Source: Psychrobacter sp. 1044
Lineage (GTDB): Bacteria > Pseudomonadota > Gammaproteobacteria > Pseudomonadales > Moraxellaceae
NCBI RefSeq assembly: GCF_904846525.1
Contig: NZ_CAJHAZ010000002.1
Coordinates: 124,001 to 188,000, forward strand
Reading direction: 5' to 3'
Length of the DNA: 64,000 nt
Shown here: one piece after another, positions 9,834 to 20,000 of the stretch
Position numbering within the stretch: position 1 is the first letter of the stretch
Layout: the number at the start of each line of letters is the position of its first letter
Notes under the pieces: model-generated
The model's database searches: none
Seen by the model: the letters and a program-made list of their open reading frames with translations, nothing else
What the model was told of the DNA's origin: nothing
Made by a program: the position numbers and the translations under genes

Positions 9834-9877
9834 TAGCTCGTCCTCAATGTCATAGATTTAGTCTGATTTAGTTTTGT

Positions 9878-11515
9878 TTATTCAATCGCTCCAAACTTCT
9901 CTTCAACCATTGGCATGACACCAAACATCATTTTACCCATTGCAGTACCATTGCCATCACGATAGTACTGCATTAATTCGCTACCATACTCGCGCATATC
10001 AATACTATTACTGGCATTAGGCACTTGTACATCGTTTGGTAAATTGGGAAATACCATGTTTTTGGCGCTTATAGCGGAATACTGCTGCAAAACATCTATG
10101 ACCATGTTCTTACTAGCGGCGGTTTCGCTCGGAAGCTCACTGCGCATATGCTGCCATTTGAGCTGACCACGCTTATCAAATCCATACAACTCTTGCGTCT
10201 CTGCATTTGCTAGCATTGCACTTTCTGCCGTCTTTTCTTTTGCCTCTGCCATTGTTTCCTCTATTGTCTCACTGCCACTATCCATGCCACTTTTTATCAT
10301 TGCCAACATTTGCTGCACTAACGCTTTACTGGTAAATTTATCAGCATCTGTGTTGCCTACCTCGTCAGCCGCGCTTTCTTTGACCAGTTCTGGATATCGC
10401 TGACTCATCCGCTCGTAAACGATGCGCATATAATCTTGATAAAACTGCTCATAACTCTCAGCACTTTGTACACGGCGAATGACTTGGTTGCTTGCTAGCA
10501 TTGCTGGTAGCTGATGCGCGGGTAACTTGGGAGAGAGCGAGGCTAGCGTATTAGGGGCGACATAATCAAACTGGCTAGTAGGTGCGGCATCAAATGTGGC
10601 ATCTAACGCGGCAAAGTGGCTTTTTATCAACTCGCTACCAAAGCCTTTAGGTAAGGTGCCATCATCAATGGCTAGCTTTAACCATTTGTTGCGCCACTTT
10701 GTGCCGAGCTTATCGTCTAACAGTTCTGAATTAAACATCGCAAAATTATCTGCCCATAGATAAATATTACCGTTTTTCAAATCCAGATAAATCGGCTGAT
10801 TCATGCTGCTTTGATGATTACGCGCTTGATACTGCACGCTCGCCAGCATCGTCGCCTTGCCAGCCATTGGCTGATAGACGCCTTGTGCATTGATAGACAG
10901 CGGCTTTAGCACATAAGCATCTAGCAACTTTGCTTTTTTGATATCTTGCGCTGTCGATCGGTCGTCGTAATTGTCAAATAACTGTTGGTAAAACGCTGGC
11001 ACATTGATTTCACTATCATATTTACTCTCTACCCATGCCTCATAGGCATCCGTACACTCAAGATAGCGGTCTTTGAGCACCGTTCGCTGAGCATCATAAT
11101 CTGCCACCAAAATATCTTTATTTTGCGTTTCTGCTTGGGTAATTAAGGTGGCATACGCTTGATCGTGTGTGTCTTCGCAGTATTCATCGATATAAACTGA
11201 GGCGACTGGCGCTTTGGCATCTATTTCCATATTTATATCGCTAAACTGCTGCTCGTTACTGATCTCCAGATTGCTATGATAGCTAAAGGACTGGCGGCGC
11301 TGTTTCTGTAACGCAGTCGCCAATGCTGTTTTGGCTACCACTGGCGTTTGCTTAGCAGTCGCAGCATTAGATTGGTCAAGACTGGTAGATTGGCAGCCCG
11401 TTAATAACAATGCCCCTGTGACTAATGCACCAGCAAATAGGCGATTGCCATTAAGAACTGATGCAAGGCTCGCTGACGAAAGACGACTTGCAATGATTTG
11501 ATGTGATTTTTTCAT
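9878..11515 (-). CDS. Large uncharacterised lipoprotein (545 aa)
   Basis: Function not recognised. The N-terminus is basic, then hydrophobic (GALVTGALLLTGC), and carries a lipobox with Cys41, so it should be lipid-anchored. The body is mixed alpha/beta-like with no motif I know; there is a Glu/Ala-rich stretch at about 415-435. The next upstream gene on the same strand, 44 bases away, encodes another large lipoprotein. Their layout is similar: lipobox, an (E/D)AYVxKP-like motif, a YQ-rich strand, then a DL/DF-x-N(G/S)xI segment, so they may be distant paralogues. A profile search would be needed to confirm that. Confidence 0.75.
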   Translation of the reverse strand: MKKSHQIIASRLSSASLASVLNGNRLFAGALVTGALLLTGCQSTSLDQSNAATAKQTPVVAKTALATALQKQRRQSFSYHSNLEISNEQQFSDINMEIDAKAPVASVYIDEYCEDTHDQAYATLITQAETQNKDILVADYDAQRTVLKDRYLECTDAYEAWVESKYDSEINVPAFYQQLFDNYDDRSTAQDIKKAKLLDAYVLKPLSINAQGVYQPMAGKATMLASVQYQARNHQSSMNQPIYLDLKNGNIYLWADNFAMFNSELLDDKLGTKWRNKWLKLAIDDGTLPKGFGSELIKSHFAALDATFDAAPTSQFDYVAPNTLASLSPKLPAHQLPAMLASNQVIRRVQSAESYEQFYQDYMRIVYERMSQRYPELVKESAADEVGNTDADKFTSKALVQQMLAMIKSGMDSGSETIEETMAEAKEKTAESAMLANAETQELYGFDKRGQLKWQHMRSELPSETAASKNMVIDVLQQYSAISAKNMVFPNLPNDVQVPNASNSIDMREYGSELMQYYRDGNGTAMGKMMFGVMPMVEEKFGAIE

Positions 11516-11559
11516 TTTTTTTCCTTATTGAATATGTGCTTGAATATGACAAGATAGCG

Positions 11560-13545
11560 TTATTGACCGTCTACCCTGTTGTCAGCATCATCTGCGGCAT
11601 CGTCTTCGATATCAGTGTCATCTTGACTATCAGCACTGTCATATTCTGCTGCCTCATAGCCGCTATCACCATCTGCATAATCGCTACTATAGTCATCATC
11701 ACTGCTCCCACTATAGTCATAGCGGGCATAACGTGCCGCTTGCAGTCTTTCTTTTTGTTGGCGTTGCTCTGCCATCCATGCATTGCCATCGATAGCAGCT
11801 TTAGCATTTGGGCCAAAAGACTCGGTCAACAAAGGCGTTAGTGCATGTTTATTAAAACTGCTTTTATCATAGCGTACTTGATTCAGCACGCTGGTTGTCG
11901 AACCCATCAAATCGCCACCGATATTTACCCGCTGCTGCTTAGCAAGCAGGCGATCTGAGCGGTCTAAATAATAGTAATTTATCTGATTAAAAGAGATCGG
12001 ACCGATGGCCTCAATAAGCTGCAATAGCGCACCCACATCCGCACTTTGGTAGCCTTTATTGTATAGCTGCACTTTCGCAAGCGCAGTTTTTAGCATAGCG
12101 CCATCAGGATATTTCTGTGGATTGGCATCGACATAATCCTGTAGCGATTTTGTCATGTATTTTAGAGTTTTTCCGATCATCTCACCGCTTTGCTTGCTGC
12201 CAAAATAGACTTTTACCGCTTGGCTCGCCCCGACTTCTTTGGCAAATGCATCATTATGAATATCTACAGCACTAAAGTGCTCAGGCGCAAGCTCTGCCAT
12301 GCTGCTCTGTATGGCAGTGATGGCGGCATCATAAAGCACTGCTGGCGGCAGCTGCGCAGTAATACTCTCAGGCAACCCAAAACTAACGGTATGTGAGGTC
12401 ATTTGATTAGGTAAAGGGGTGTTTTCAGGATTAACAAGCGCCACAATAGGCATGATTGCCGATGGGTCTACCGTGATACGGCTGTTATTAAAATCGAACG
12501 CTAACGGTATCTGGATGGATGAGCTAATCGTCGGCGTCACATAGTCATAGCTATAGACGCTTTGCAGTTGTCGCTGTTTGGGTTTGTACTGACTGACACT
12601 ATTGAACGTTAAATTTTGATATTGATAAGCATTTGACGCAGCTATCTGTTCCGGCGTGCGATGGAACATACTCAGCATTTGACCAATGACGCCCGTAGAT
12701 GTTGCTGATTGGCTACCTTCTACAGCCTCTGATTGTTGCTTAGCCATTTGTATGGCTTCATACTGCTCTATCATGCTTTTTGGGTTTAATTTTGATAACT
12801 TTGAAAAAGCACTGTCTGATTCATAATCATCGGTGTCATAGTTCCCTTCGCCGTAACTCTCTGATTGATAGTCACTGCGACTATAACCGTTTTCGTCATA
12901 GTTAACATCCTCTACAACACAGACTTCATAAGCGTCATCGTCCTCATTATCATTGCATTTATTCGACTCTGCACTTACCGCTGCTAACTCTGCCATAGCC
13001 TCAGTTTGCCTGTCCTCATAATCACTTTCATCATAGTCACCGTCAGGCTTATAAACATAGGCTTCTATAATTGTTCTAAGCAAGCTACTAGAGCCTGCAT
13101 CAATGCTGTCTGGATCAATAAAAGGTACCGCTTGATAATTGGCTTGCGCGACTGCTACGTGTTCTGTTGCCAGATGCTGACGAATAGCTGCCAGTAAATG
13201 TGATTTGGCTTGATTGTCCGTATTGGGATATTTTTCTTGGTAAAATAATTGCTGATAACGCTCAGATTTGGCAGTAAGGCTAGCATTAAATGCGCGTCCT
13301 TGTGCTTGGCTCTGCGCGCTATCAGCGGTACTAAAATCAATCATACTTTTTGATGCCGCAGTCGACGATACCGCTGGGCTTGATTGACAGCCCAAAAGAG
13401 CCATAGACGTAGTGCCAACCAGCAAGGCGATAGACGTCAATTTACCTACCTGATATACATGATCGTTATTATTGATAGACGAATGATGACTCGTCATCTC
13501 AGAGTAGCGCTGTCGATTATGATTATTAATATGATTTGATGACAT
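11560..13545 (-). CDS. Large uncharacterised lipoprotein with acidic low-complexity tail (661 aa)
   Basis: Function not recognised. A lipoprotein signal (IALLVGTTSMALLGC) ends in Cys53; the long Asn/His-rich segment before it suggests the true start may be the ATG 16 codons in (13497), giving Cys37. Two Asp/Glu/Tyr/Ser-rich stretches are visible, one at about 165-255 and one at the very C-terminus (about 610-661, SSDDDYSSDY...). The middle (about 300-600) looks like an ordered domain. An SD-like AGAG precedes the chosen ATG. The gene heads a minus-strand pair with the 545-residue lipoprotein and is divergent from ggt. The acidic tail could bind cations, but that is speculation. Confidence 0.75.
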   Translation of the reverse strand: MSSNHINNHNRQRYSEMTSHHSSINNNDHVYQVGKLTSIALLVGTTSMALLGCQSSPAVSSTAASKSMIDFSTADSAQSQAQGRAFNASLTAKSERYQQLFYQEKYPNTDNQAKSHLLAAIRQHLATEHVAVAQANYQAVPFIDPDSIDAGSSSLLRTIIEAYVYKPDGDYDESDYEDRQTEAMAELAAVSAESNKCNDNEDDDAYEVCVVEDVNYDENGYSRSDYQSESYGEGNYDTDDYESDSAFSKLSKLNPKSMIEQYEAIQMAKQQSEAVEGSQSATSTGVIGQMLSMFHRTPEQIAASNAYQYQNLTFNSVSQYKPKQRQLQSVYSYDYVTPTISSSIQIPLAFDFNNSRITVDPSAIMPIVALVNPENTPLPNQMTSHTVSFGLPESITAQLPPAVLYDAAITAIQSSMAELAPEHFSAVDIHNDAFAKEVGASQAVKVYFGSKQSGEMIGKTLKYMTKSLQDYVDANPQKYPDGAMLKTALAKVQLYNKGYQSADVGALLQLIEAIGPISFNQINYYYLDRSDRLLAKQQRVNIGGDLMGSTTSVLNQVRYDKSSFNKHALTPLLTESFGPNAKAAIDGNAWMAEQRQQKERLQAARYARYDYSGSSDDDYSSDYADGDSGYEAAEYDSADSQDDTDIEDDAADDADNRVDGQ

Positions 13546-13725
13546 AGTAATCTCTTTGTATAAATAGCCAGTCTATAATTAGTGTACATTAGTACCGTTA
13601 TTTATATCACAATGCGTTACAATTTAGTAATATTAGAACCTATTTATTAAGAAAATACTTAGATTTTTTTATACAAAATAACTTTCTCACTACTGCTTTC
13701 TCGCCCAAGTAAAAAGGACTTTACA

Positions 13726-15672
13726 ATGCCAACCTCTATATCAAAAAACAACATACGCACTGCTGACAATAATCCTCAAGGTAGAGCAAATATTAAAGCG
13801 GCTATTTTGTTAATCAGTAGCACATTTTTAGTATCACTGTCTGCTCACGCGCTTGAGCCGACAACCAATCAATCAACTACTATCAACCCAACATCGATTA
13901 ACACTAGCGCCATCAATCTCGCGATTATGGCTGATAATCCTACTGTAATATCTGAAACTCAGCGTGTGACAAGAGCCAAAATCAATGCCCTCACTTCCAC
14001 GATTAACAATGCCAAGACCGATCAAGCCATCTATTCTGAAGATGCGATTCACCACCCTGTTTGGGCAAAGAACGGTATGGTCGCCACCCAAGAAGCCCTC
14101 GCCTCTGATATTGGACTCAAGATTTTAAAAGACGGTGGTAATGCGGTTGATGCTGGCGTCGCCGTTGGCTTTGCCTTAGCAGTAACTTTGCCGCGCGCAG
14201 GTAACATTGGCGGTGGTGGATTTATGATGATTTATGATGCCAAGCAAGGCAAAACGGTGGCACTCGATTACCGTGAAAAAGCACCGAGTAGCGCCTCGCG
14301 TGATATGTATCTCGATGAGGATGGCAATGCGGTCAGCGACTTGTCTCGTTATCACGGTCTAGCAGTTGGTGTACCGGGAACGGTCGCAGGATTACTTAAA
14401 GCATTAGAAGATCATGGCACCATGAGCCGCGGACAAGTGATGGCACCAGCGATTGCACTGGCTGAGGACGGTATAGAAGTCACAGCAGGTCTGTCTGAGT
14501 CACTCACAGCATTAAGCGATCGCATGCAAAAATGGCCAAGCACGAAAAAGATATTTTTTAAACCTGATGGCAGCGCCTATCAACCCGGTGAGCGTTTAAA
14601 ACAGCCTGAATTGGCAAAATCGCTTAAGCTCATTGCCGCAAAAGGGGCGGATGGATTCTATAAAGGAGAAACCGCAAGTAAGTTGGTCAAAGCGGTCAAT
14701 GAGGCTGGTGGTAGCATGAGCTTACAAGATTTAGTCAACTATGAAGCCATCGCTCGCGTGCCCGTCAAAGGCGATTATCGTGGTTATGAGATTGTCTCGA
14801 TGCCACCGCCGTCTTCTGGTGGTATTCATATTGTGCAAATCTTAAACATTTTGGAAGGTTATCCGCTAAAAGACTACGGTCAAAACAGTGCGCAAACCAT
14901 TCATTTAATGGCCGAAGCGATGCAGCTCGCTTATGCGGATCGCTCAGAGTATTTAGGTGATTCTGACTTTATCGATGTGCCTGCTAGCGGTTTAGCTTCT
15001 CAGGCTTATGCGGATAAACTGCGCACCTTAATCAATCTAGACAAAGCCACACCAGCGTCTACCATCAAAGCCAACAACCCTCTACCCTATGAAAGCGATC
15101 AGACCACGCATTTCTCCATTGTAGATAAAAATGGCAATGCCATAGCCAATACTTATACGCTAAACTTTTCTTATGGCACAGGTCTTGTCGCTGAAGGTAC
15201 GGGGATATTGCTCAATAATGAGATGGACGATTTTTCTGCCAAACCGGGTGTGCCAAATGGTTATGGATTATTGGGCGGTGAAGCAAATGCCGTTGAAGCC
15301 AATAAACGCCCATTATCTTCTATGAGTCCGACACTGGTCTTTAAAGATAGTAAACCATATATCGTCACGGGTAGCCCTGGTGGTAGCCGCATCATTACCA
15401 CTGTCACCCAAATAATCTCGAATGTCATCGATCATGATATGAATATCGCTGAGGCCACTCACGCACCGCGTATCCATGACCAATGGCTGCCTGATGAGAT
15501 TCGGGTCGAAAAAGCACTGAATATTGATACGGTTAAAAAGCTTGAGTCAATGGGTCATACGGTCAGTCCAAAATCTGCCATGGGCTCGACTCAGTCGATT
15601 ATGATTACGCCAAATGGTATCTACGGCTCGTCTGATCCGCGTATCGTCGATGCGGCGGTGGTTGGGTATTAA
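13726..15672 (+). CDS. ggt: Gamma-glutamyltransferase (glutathione hydrolase)
   Basis: Periplasmic Ntn-hydrolase of 648 residues that cleaves gamma-glutamyl bonds of glutathione and transfers the glutamyl group. A signal peptide ends near SAHA-LEP (residue 42). About 60 low-conservation residues follow before the conserved large-subunit start (HHPVWAKNGMVAT). The autocleavage site and nucleophile is Thr460 in SDQTTHFSIVD, which becomes the N-terminus of the small subunit. Other family signatures: GNIGGGGFM, the oxyanion-type PLSSMSPT, and GSPGGSRI. AAGGA lies about 7 bases before the ATG. Two small lipoprotein genes follow closely, suggesting one transcript. Role: glutathione turnover and cysteine/glutamate salvage. 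Confidence 0.97.
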   Translation: MPTSISKNNIRTADNNPQGRANIKAAILLISSTFLVSLSAHALEPTTNQSTTINPTSINTSAINLAIMADNPTVISETQRVTRAKINALTSTINNAKTDQAIYSEDAIHHPVWAKNGMVATQEALASDIGLKILKDGGNAVDAGVAVGFALAVTLPRAGNIGGGGFMMIYDAKQGKTVALDYREKAPSSASRDMYLDEDGNAVSDLSRYHGLAVGVPGTVAGLLKALEDHGTMSRGQVMAPAIALAEDGIEVTAGLSESLTALSDRMQKWPSTKKIFFKPDGSAYQPGERLKQPELAKSLKLIAAKGADGFYKGETASKLVKAVNEAGGSMSLQDLVNYEAIARVPVKGDYRGYEIVSMPPPSSGGIHIVQILNILEGYPLKDYGQNSAQTIHLMAEAMQLAYADRSEYLGDSDFIDVPASGLASQAYADKLRTLINLDKATPASTIKANNPLPYESDQTTHFSIVDKNGNAIANTYTLNFSYGTGLVAEGTGILLNNEMDDFSAKPGVPNGYGLLGGEANAVEANKRPLSSMSPTLVFKDSKPYIVTGSPGGSRIITTVTQIISNVIDHDMNIAEATHAPRIHDQWLPDEIRVEKALNIDTVKKLESMGHTVSPKSAMGSTQSIMITPNGIYGSSDPRIVDAAVVGY

Positions 15673-15691
15673 TCATAAACTAGAGGGTATT

Positions 15692-16093
15692 ATGCAGACA
15701 ATCAAACTCACACTAATATTGACCAGTATATTAGGCCTCACTGCCTGTATCGATTTGGGTGCGCGGTTTATGTATGAACAAGACTATTTAGAAACTGACT
15801 CTGGCAATGCAGTAGGAAGATGTACCACAGAGATCAATCCAGCAACAGACAGACTGCTTTTTTCGCCACTGCCCGAAAGATCGGCAAAAGGATACTGGGA
15901 AGACAACAACTTGCCTAAAGGCACACTGTATTTTATCTGTGACGGGAGCACACCCTTATTACCAAAGGACTGTCAAGGAAACGAGCTGACCACGCCGCAG
16001 CTGCGTCGCTATTGGAAAAAATATGACTTGCCTGTGGGTACTAAAAGATTTGACTGCAGAAATGGTGTACCTCGTGTACCAGCCGATAGCTAG
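15692..16093 (+). CDS. Small lipoprotein with duplicated LPxGT-Cys module
   Basis: Unrecognised 133-residue lipoprotein; lipobox LTAC with Cys19. I start it at 15692 (AGAGGG five bases upstream); an in-frame extension to 15614 would overlap ggt and bury the signal. The mature part contains two copies of one module, roughly YWxxxxLPxGTxxFxCxxGxPxxP: first around NNLPKGTLYFICDG, second around YDLPVGTKRFDCRNG. The same module occurs once in the next gene. Extra Cys residues suggest disulfide-stabilised periplasmic folds. The gene begins 20 bases after ggt. Confidence 0.75.
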   Translation: MQTIKLTLILTSILGLTACIDLGARFMYEQDYLETDSGNAVGRCTTEINPATDRLLFSPLPERSAKGYWEDNNLPKGTLYFICDGSTPLLPKDCQGNELTTPQLRRYWKKYDLPVGTKRFDCRNGVPRVPADS

Positions 16094-16131
16094 TTAAGAA
16101 CGTACCTTCTATCATGGATAAGGAAATTATC

Positions 16132-16590
16132 ATGAAAAAATCATACCTCATCGCCAGCGGACTCACCGCAGTACTATTAACAGGCTGTATAGATAATATA
16201 GCAGGGATTAACAACTCAAAACCTGATAAATACATTTTGAATAGTAAAGGTGGCTGGGCATTAGACTGTGTAACAAACAGTCCTTTGGGTTCTGACGGCG
16301 ATTACTTTTGGGATTACAACAACCTACCTCATGGCACGGTAGACTATGTCTGTAAAGAAGGTAGAGCCTATCTACCTGGGCAAGCACCCAATTGTGATAT
16401 GCAGGATGGCTTTTGCCCACCCGACAAAGATACCAAAAAATGCTATGACTATGAAACTTCAATATATTATGCAAAACAATGCAAAGAAGGCGACTCCCTA
16501 ATCGGTTATTGGCAAGGTGATAAATGGATGAATAGAGAGGGTAACGCCGATAATCCAGTCTGGGTTGAAGGTAAATGGTTTGGATTATAA
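16132..16590 (+). CDS. Small lipoprotein related to its upstream neighbour
   Basis: Unrecognised 152-residue lipoprotein. The ATG at 16132 is preferred over 16114 because AAGGA sits 9 bases before it and the signal then reads MKKSYLIASGLTAVLLTGC, with Cys19 as the lipid-modified residue. One copy of the module seen twice in the previous protein is present (FWDYNNLPHGTVDYVCKEG). The C-terminal half is rich in Cys, Trp, Tyr and Asp. The gap to the previous gene is 38 bases, so the pair is probably co-transcribed after ggt. Paralogy of the pair is visible; function is not. Confidence 0.75.
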   Translation: MKKSYLIASGLTAVLLTGCIDNIAGINNSKPDKYILNSKGGWALDCVTNSPLGSDGDYFWDYNNLPHGTVDYVCKEGRAYLPGQAPNCDMQDGFCPPDKDTKKCYDYETSIYYAKQCKEGDSLIGYWQGDKWMNREGNADNPVWVEGKWFGL

Positions 16591-16655
16591 TCCAAGTTTC
16601 TAAAAAGTATTCACCTCTAAACAGATTAATATCTCTTTCTAAACATTTCATAAAT

Positions 16656-16692
16656 AACCGCTTTCATCGTTAAGAATGTCAGCGGTTTTTTG
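16656..16692 (+). terminator. Terminator after the ggt-lipoprotein cluster
   Basis: AACCGCT (16656-16662) pairs with AGCGGTT (16681-16687), followed by a T-run. The remaining 320 bases up to dnaE contain no gene and should hold the dnaE promoter; I could not pick a convincing -35/-10 pair. Confidence 0.6.
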
Positions 16693-17011
16693 ATAGAAAA
16701 ATAATGCTTTCCCTAGCAAAAAATCTTGCCTATATCTTGTCTATTACACTGAAATAAGATCGCTGAGGTCTTTTAGTGAAATTGAAATAGCACATATCTG
16801 ATGAATACTTCCAACCTGATTACTTAGCCTAATAGCTTTGAATCAGTGGCTGTCTACGGCAAATAATGCTATTATTGACGACCCCATTTAAAACGTATCA
16901 ACATGGCTATCGAGGTCTTATTTACCTTTGAACATCAATATAAATGACGGATAAACATCCTTTATTTTATCGATAGCTTATTGCTTTTGATCGTACTAGT
17001 AAGAGTCTCCT

Positions 17012-20000
17012 ATGGCATTTGTACACCTTGGCATCCACAGCGAATATTCAATCACTGATTCTATCGTGCGTATTAAGCCGCTAGTGAAAGCTGCGGCGGC
17101 TGACCATCAGCGCGCGCTGGCATTGACCGATTTGTCCAATCTGTATGCCACGGTGAAGTTTTATCGTGCCTGCCTAGGTGCGGGTATCAAGCCCATTATC
17201 GGCAGTGAAGTCATCATGGAAAATGAAGACACACGGCTCACCCTACTCGCGATGGACAACGAGGGCTATCAAAACATCACTCGTATCGTATCGCTTGGCT
17301 TTACCGAAGGGCGCGCCGACGATGCCAATCATGGTGTGCCAGTCGTTAAGCGCAGTCATATTTTAGCGCATGCGGCAGGCGTGATTGTCTTATTTACTGA
17401 AAAATCAGATGTCGGTCAGGCACTGGTTGGCTCGATGCCAGAAAAAGCCGATGAGCTGCTAATAGAATGGCAGGCGCAATTTGCTGACCGTTTATATTTT
17501 GCGATTAAGCGTACCAATCGCTCAGGTGAAGACGCCTTTATTAAAGCGGCTATTCACTCTGGTGCTAAGCATCATATTCCTATCATTGCTCATAATGACG
17601 TACGTTTCTTAGAGCAGGATGATTTCGATGCTCACGAAGCGCGGGTTTGTATCGCTGGCTCTTACGTACTTGCCGACCAAAATCGCCCGCAAACTTATTC
17701 CGATGCACAATATCTTAAAACCCAAGCGCAAATGCAGCAGTTATTTGCTGATATTCCGCAGGTTATCAACAATACTTTGCGCTTAGCAAGCCGTTGTAAT
17801 GTGACGTTGACGCTTGGTATCAACGTATTACCTGACTTTCCTGTGCCCGAAGGTGAGACGATTGAATCGTTTTTCCGTGCAGAATCAATACGGGGTCTGA
17901 ATAATCGACTAGATAAACTATTCCCAATCGAGAAACGTAGCGATAATTGGAGCGAGTTTCGCCAAAGATATGATGACCGCTTAGAGTATGAACTAAAGGT
18001 TATTCTTTCAATGGGCTTTCCTGGTTACTTCCTCATCGTCATGGACTTTATCCGTTGGGCAAAAGCCAATGGCGTACCAGTCGGTCCTGGTCGTGGTTCT
18101 GGTGCAGGCTCACTCGTTGCTTATTCGCTCAATATTACCGACCTCGACCCTATTCATTACGACTTATTATTTGAGCGCTTTTTGAATCCCGAGCGTGTGT
18201 CCATGCCCGATTTCGATATTGACTTCTGTATCGAAGGTCGCGACCGCGTTATTGATTATGTAGCACAAACCTATGGTCGTGAAGCAGTCTCGCAAATCAT
18301 TACCTTTGGTACGATGGCAGCAAAAGCGGTGGTGCGTGACGTCGCACGTGCACAAAGTAAATCCTATTTCCTTGCCAGCAAAATGTCGAAACTTATTCCC
18401 AAAACACCGGGTATCACCCTCAGTCAAGCGCTTGAGCAAGAGCCGCAGCTCAAAGACTTAATCTCCAATCCTGACAATATGGATTATGAAGATGCCACTG
18501 AAGTGTGGGAGATGGCAATTAAGCTCGAAGGTATTTGCCGGAACGTGGGTAAACATGCTGGTGGCGTATTGATTGCGCCGCACAGAATCACAGATTTTAG
18601 CGCGATTTATTGTGATGATGAAGGTCACCGTGTCAGCCAATTTGATAAAGATGACGTTGAAGCCGTTGGGCTAGTAAAATTTGACTTTTTGGGTCTACGT
18701 AACTTGACCGTGATTGATGCCGCTGTTAGAAATATCAACCTGCGCCGTGCAAAAGAAGGCAAAGATGCGTTGGTGTTAGAAGACCTACCATTAGATGATA
18801 AAAAAGCCTACAAGCTCTTGCAAGATGCCAAGACCACTGCCGTTTTTCAGCTAGAAAGTATGGGCATGAAAAAGTATCTGGCGAAATTACAACCGACCAA
18901 TATCGAAGATGTGATCGCCATGTGTGCGCTTTATCGCCCAGGCCCGCTGGACGCTGGCATGGTAGAGATGTATATCGACCGCAAACATGGTCGTGAGGAA
19001 GTCATTTATGATCATCCCAATCTTGAGCCGATTTTAGAAAATACCAATGGCGTTATTGTCTATCAAGAACAGGTCATGCAAATCTCGCAGGTCATGGCAG
19101 GCTACAGCTTGGGCGGCGCAGATATGCTTCGCCGTGCCATGGGTAAAAAGAAACCTGAAGAAATGGCTAAGCAGCGCGATATCTTTATTACTGGTGCAAC
19201 AGAGCAAGGTATTGATGAAGCAACGTCAGGCGGTGTGTTTGATTTGATGGAGAAGTTTGCCGGTTACGGCTTTAACCGCTCGCATTCGGCTGCTTATGGT
19301 GTACTCGCTTATCAGACCGCGTATCTAAAGCAATACTATCCTGCTGAGTTTATGGCAGCTGTACTCACATCAGATATGAACAACACTGACAACGTGGTGT
19401 TCTTTATCAATGATTGCCGTGAAAACTTTGATTTGACCGTGGTTAATCCATCGGTAAATCGCAGTGAATGGCATTTCGTTGCCGATACCCCAACCAATAT
19501 CATTTATGGCTTGGGTGCGATTAAAGGCGTTGGTGAAGGCGCGGTCGAGTCTATCGTTGATGCACGCCGCCGTGAAGGACCGTTTAAAGACCTATATGAT
19601 TTTTGTCGCCGCGTTGATATCAAAAAGGTTAATAAACGCACTTTAGAGGGACTGATAAACGCTGGTTGTTTTGATGACTTTGCAGCCACCCTACGACCAG
19701 ATTTACCAGCCGATGAAGCATACGAGATTCGCGGCGCATTAATGAGCCAGCTGCCAAGTGCCGTACAAGCTGCTGAACAAGACCGTCAGAACCGTGAAAT
19801 CGGCATGATGGATTTGTTTGGTGAAATGGATGGTGTCGTCGCCGCGCCGCCACTGGTTATGACGCCAGAGCTGATTTGGGGTGATAAACATCGTTTAAAA
19901 GCAGAAAAGAACACGTTAGGATTGTATTTGACGGGTCATCCAATCAATGAATACTTGGATGAGTTAAAACGCTATACCTCAGGCACTCGTCTCGATAAAC

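Noticed and set aside
15692..16590. Sortase-type LPxTG signals
   Set aside because: The motif is LPxGT, internal, repeated, without a following membrane segment, and the organism looks Gram-negative.
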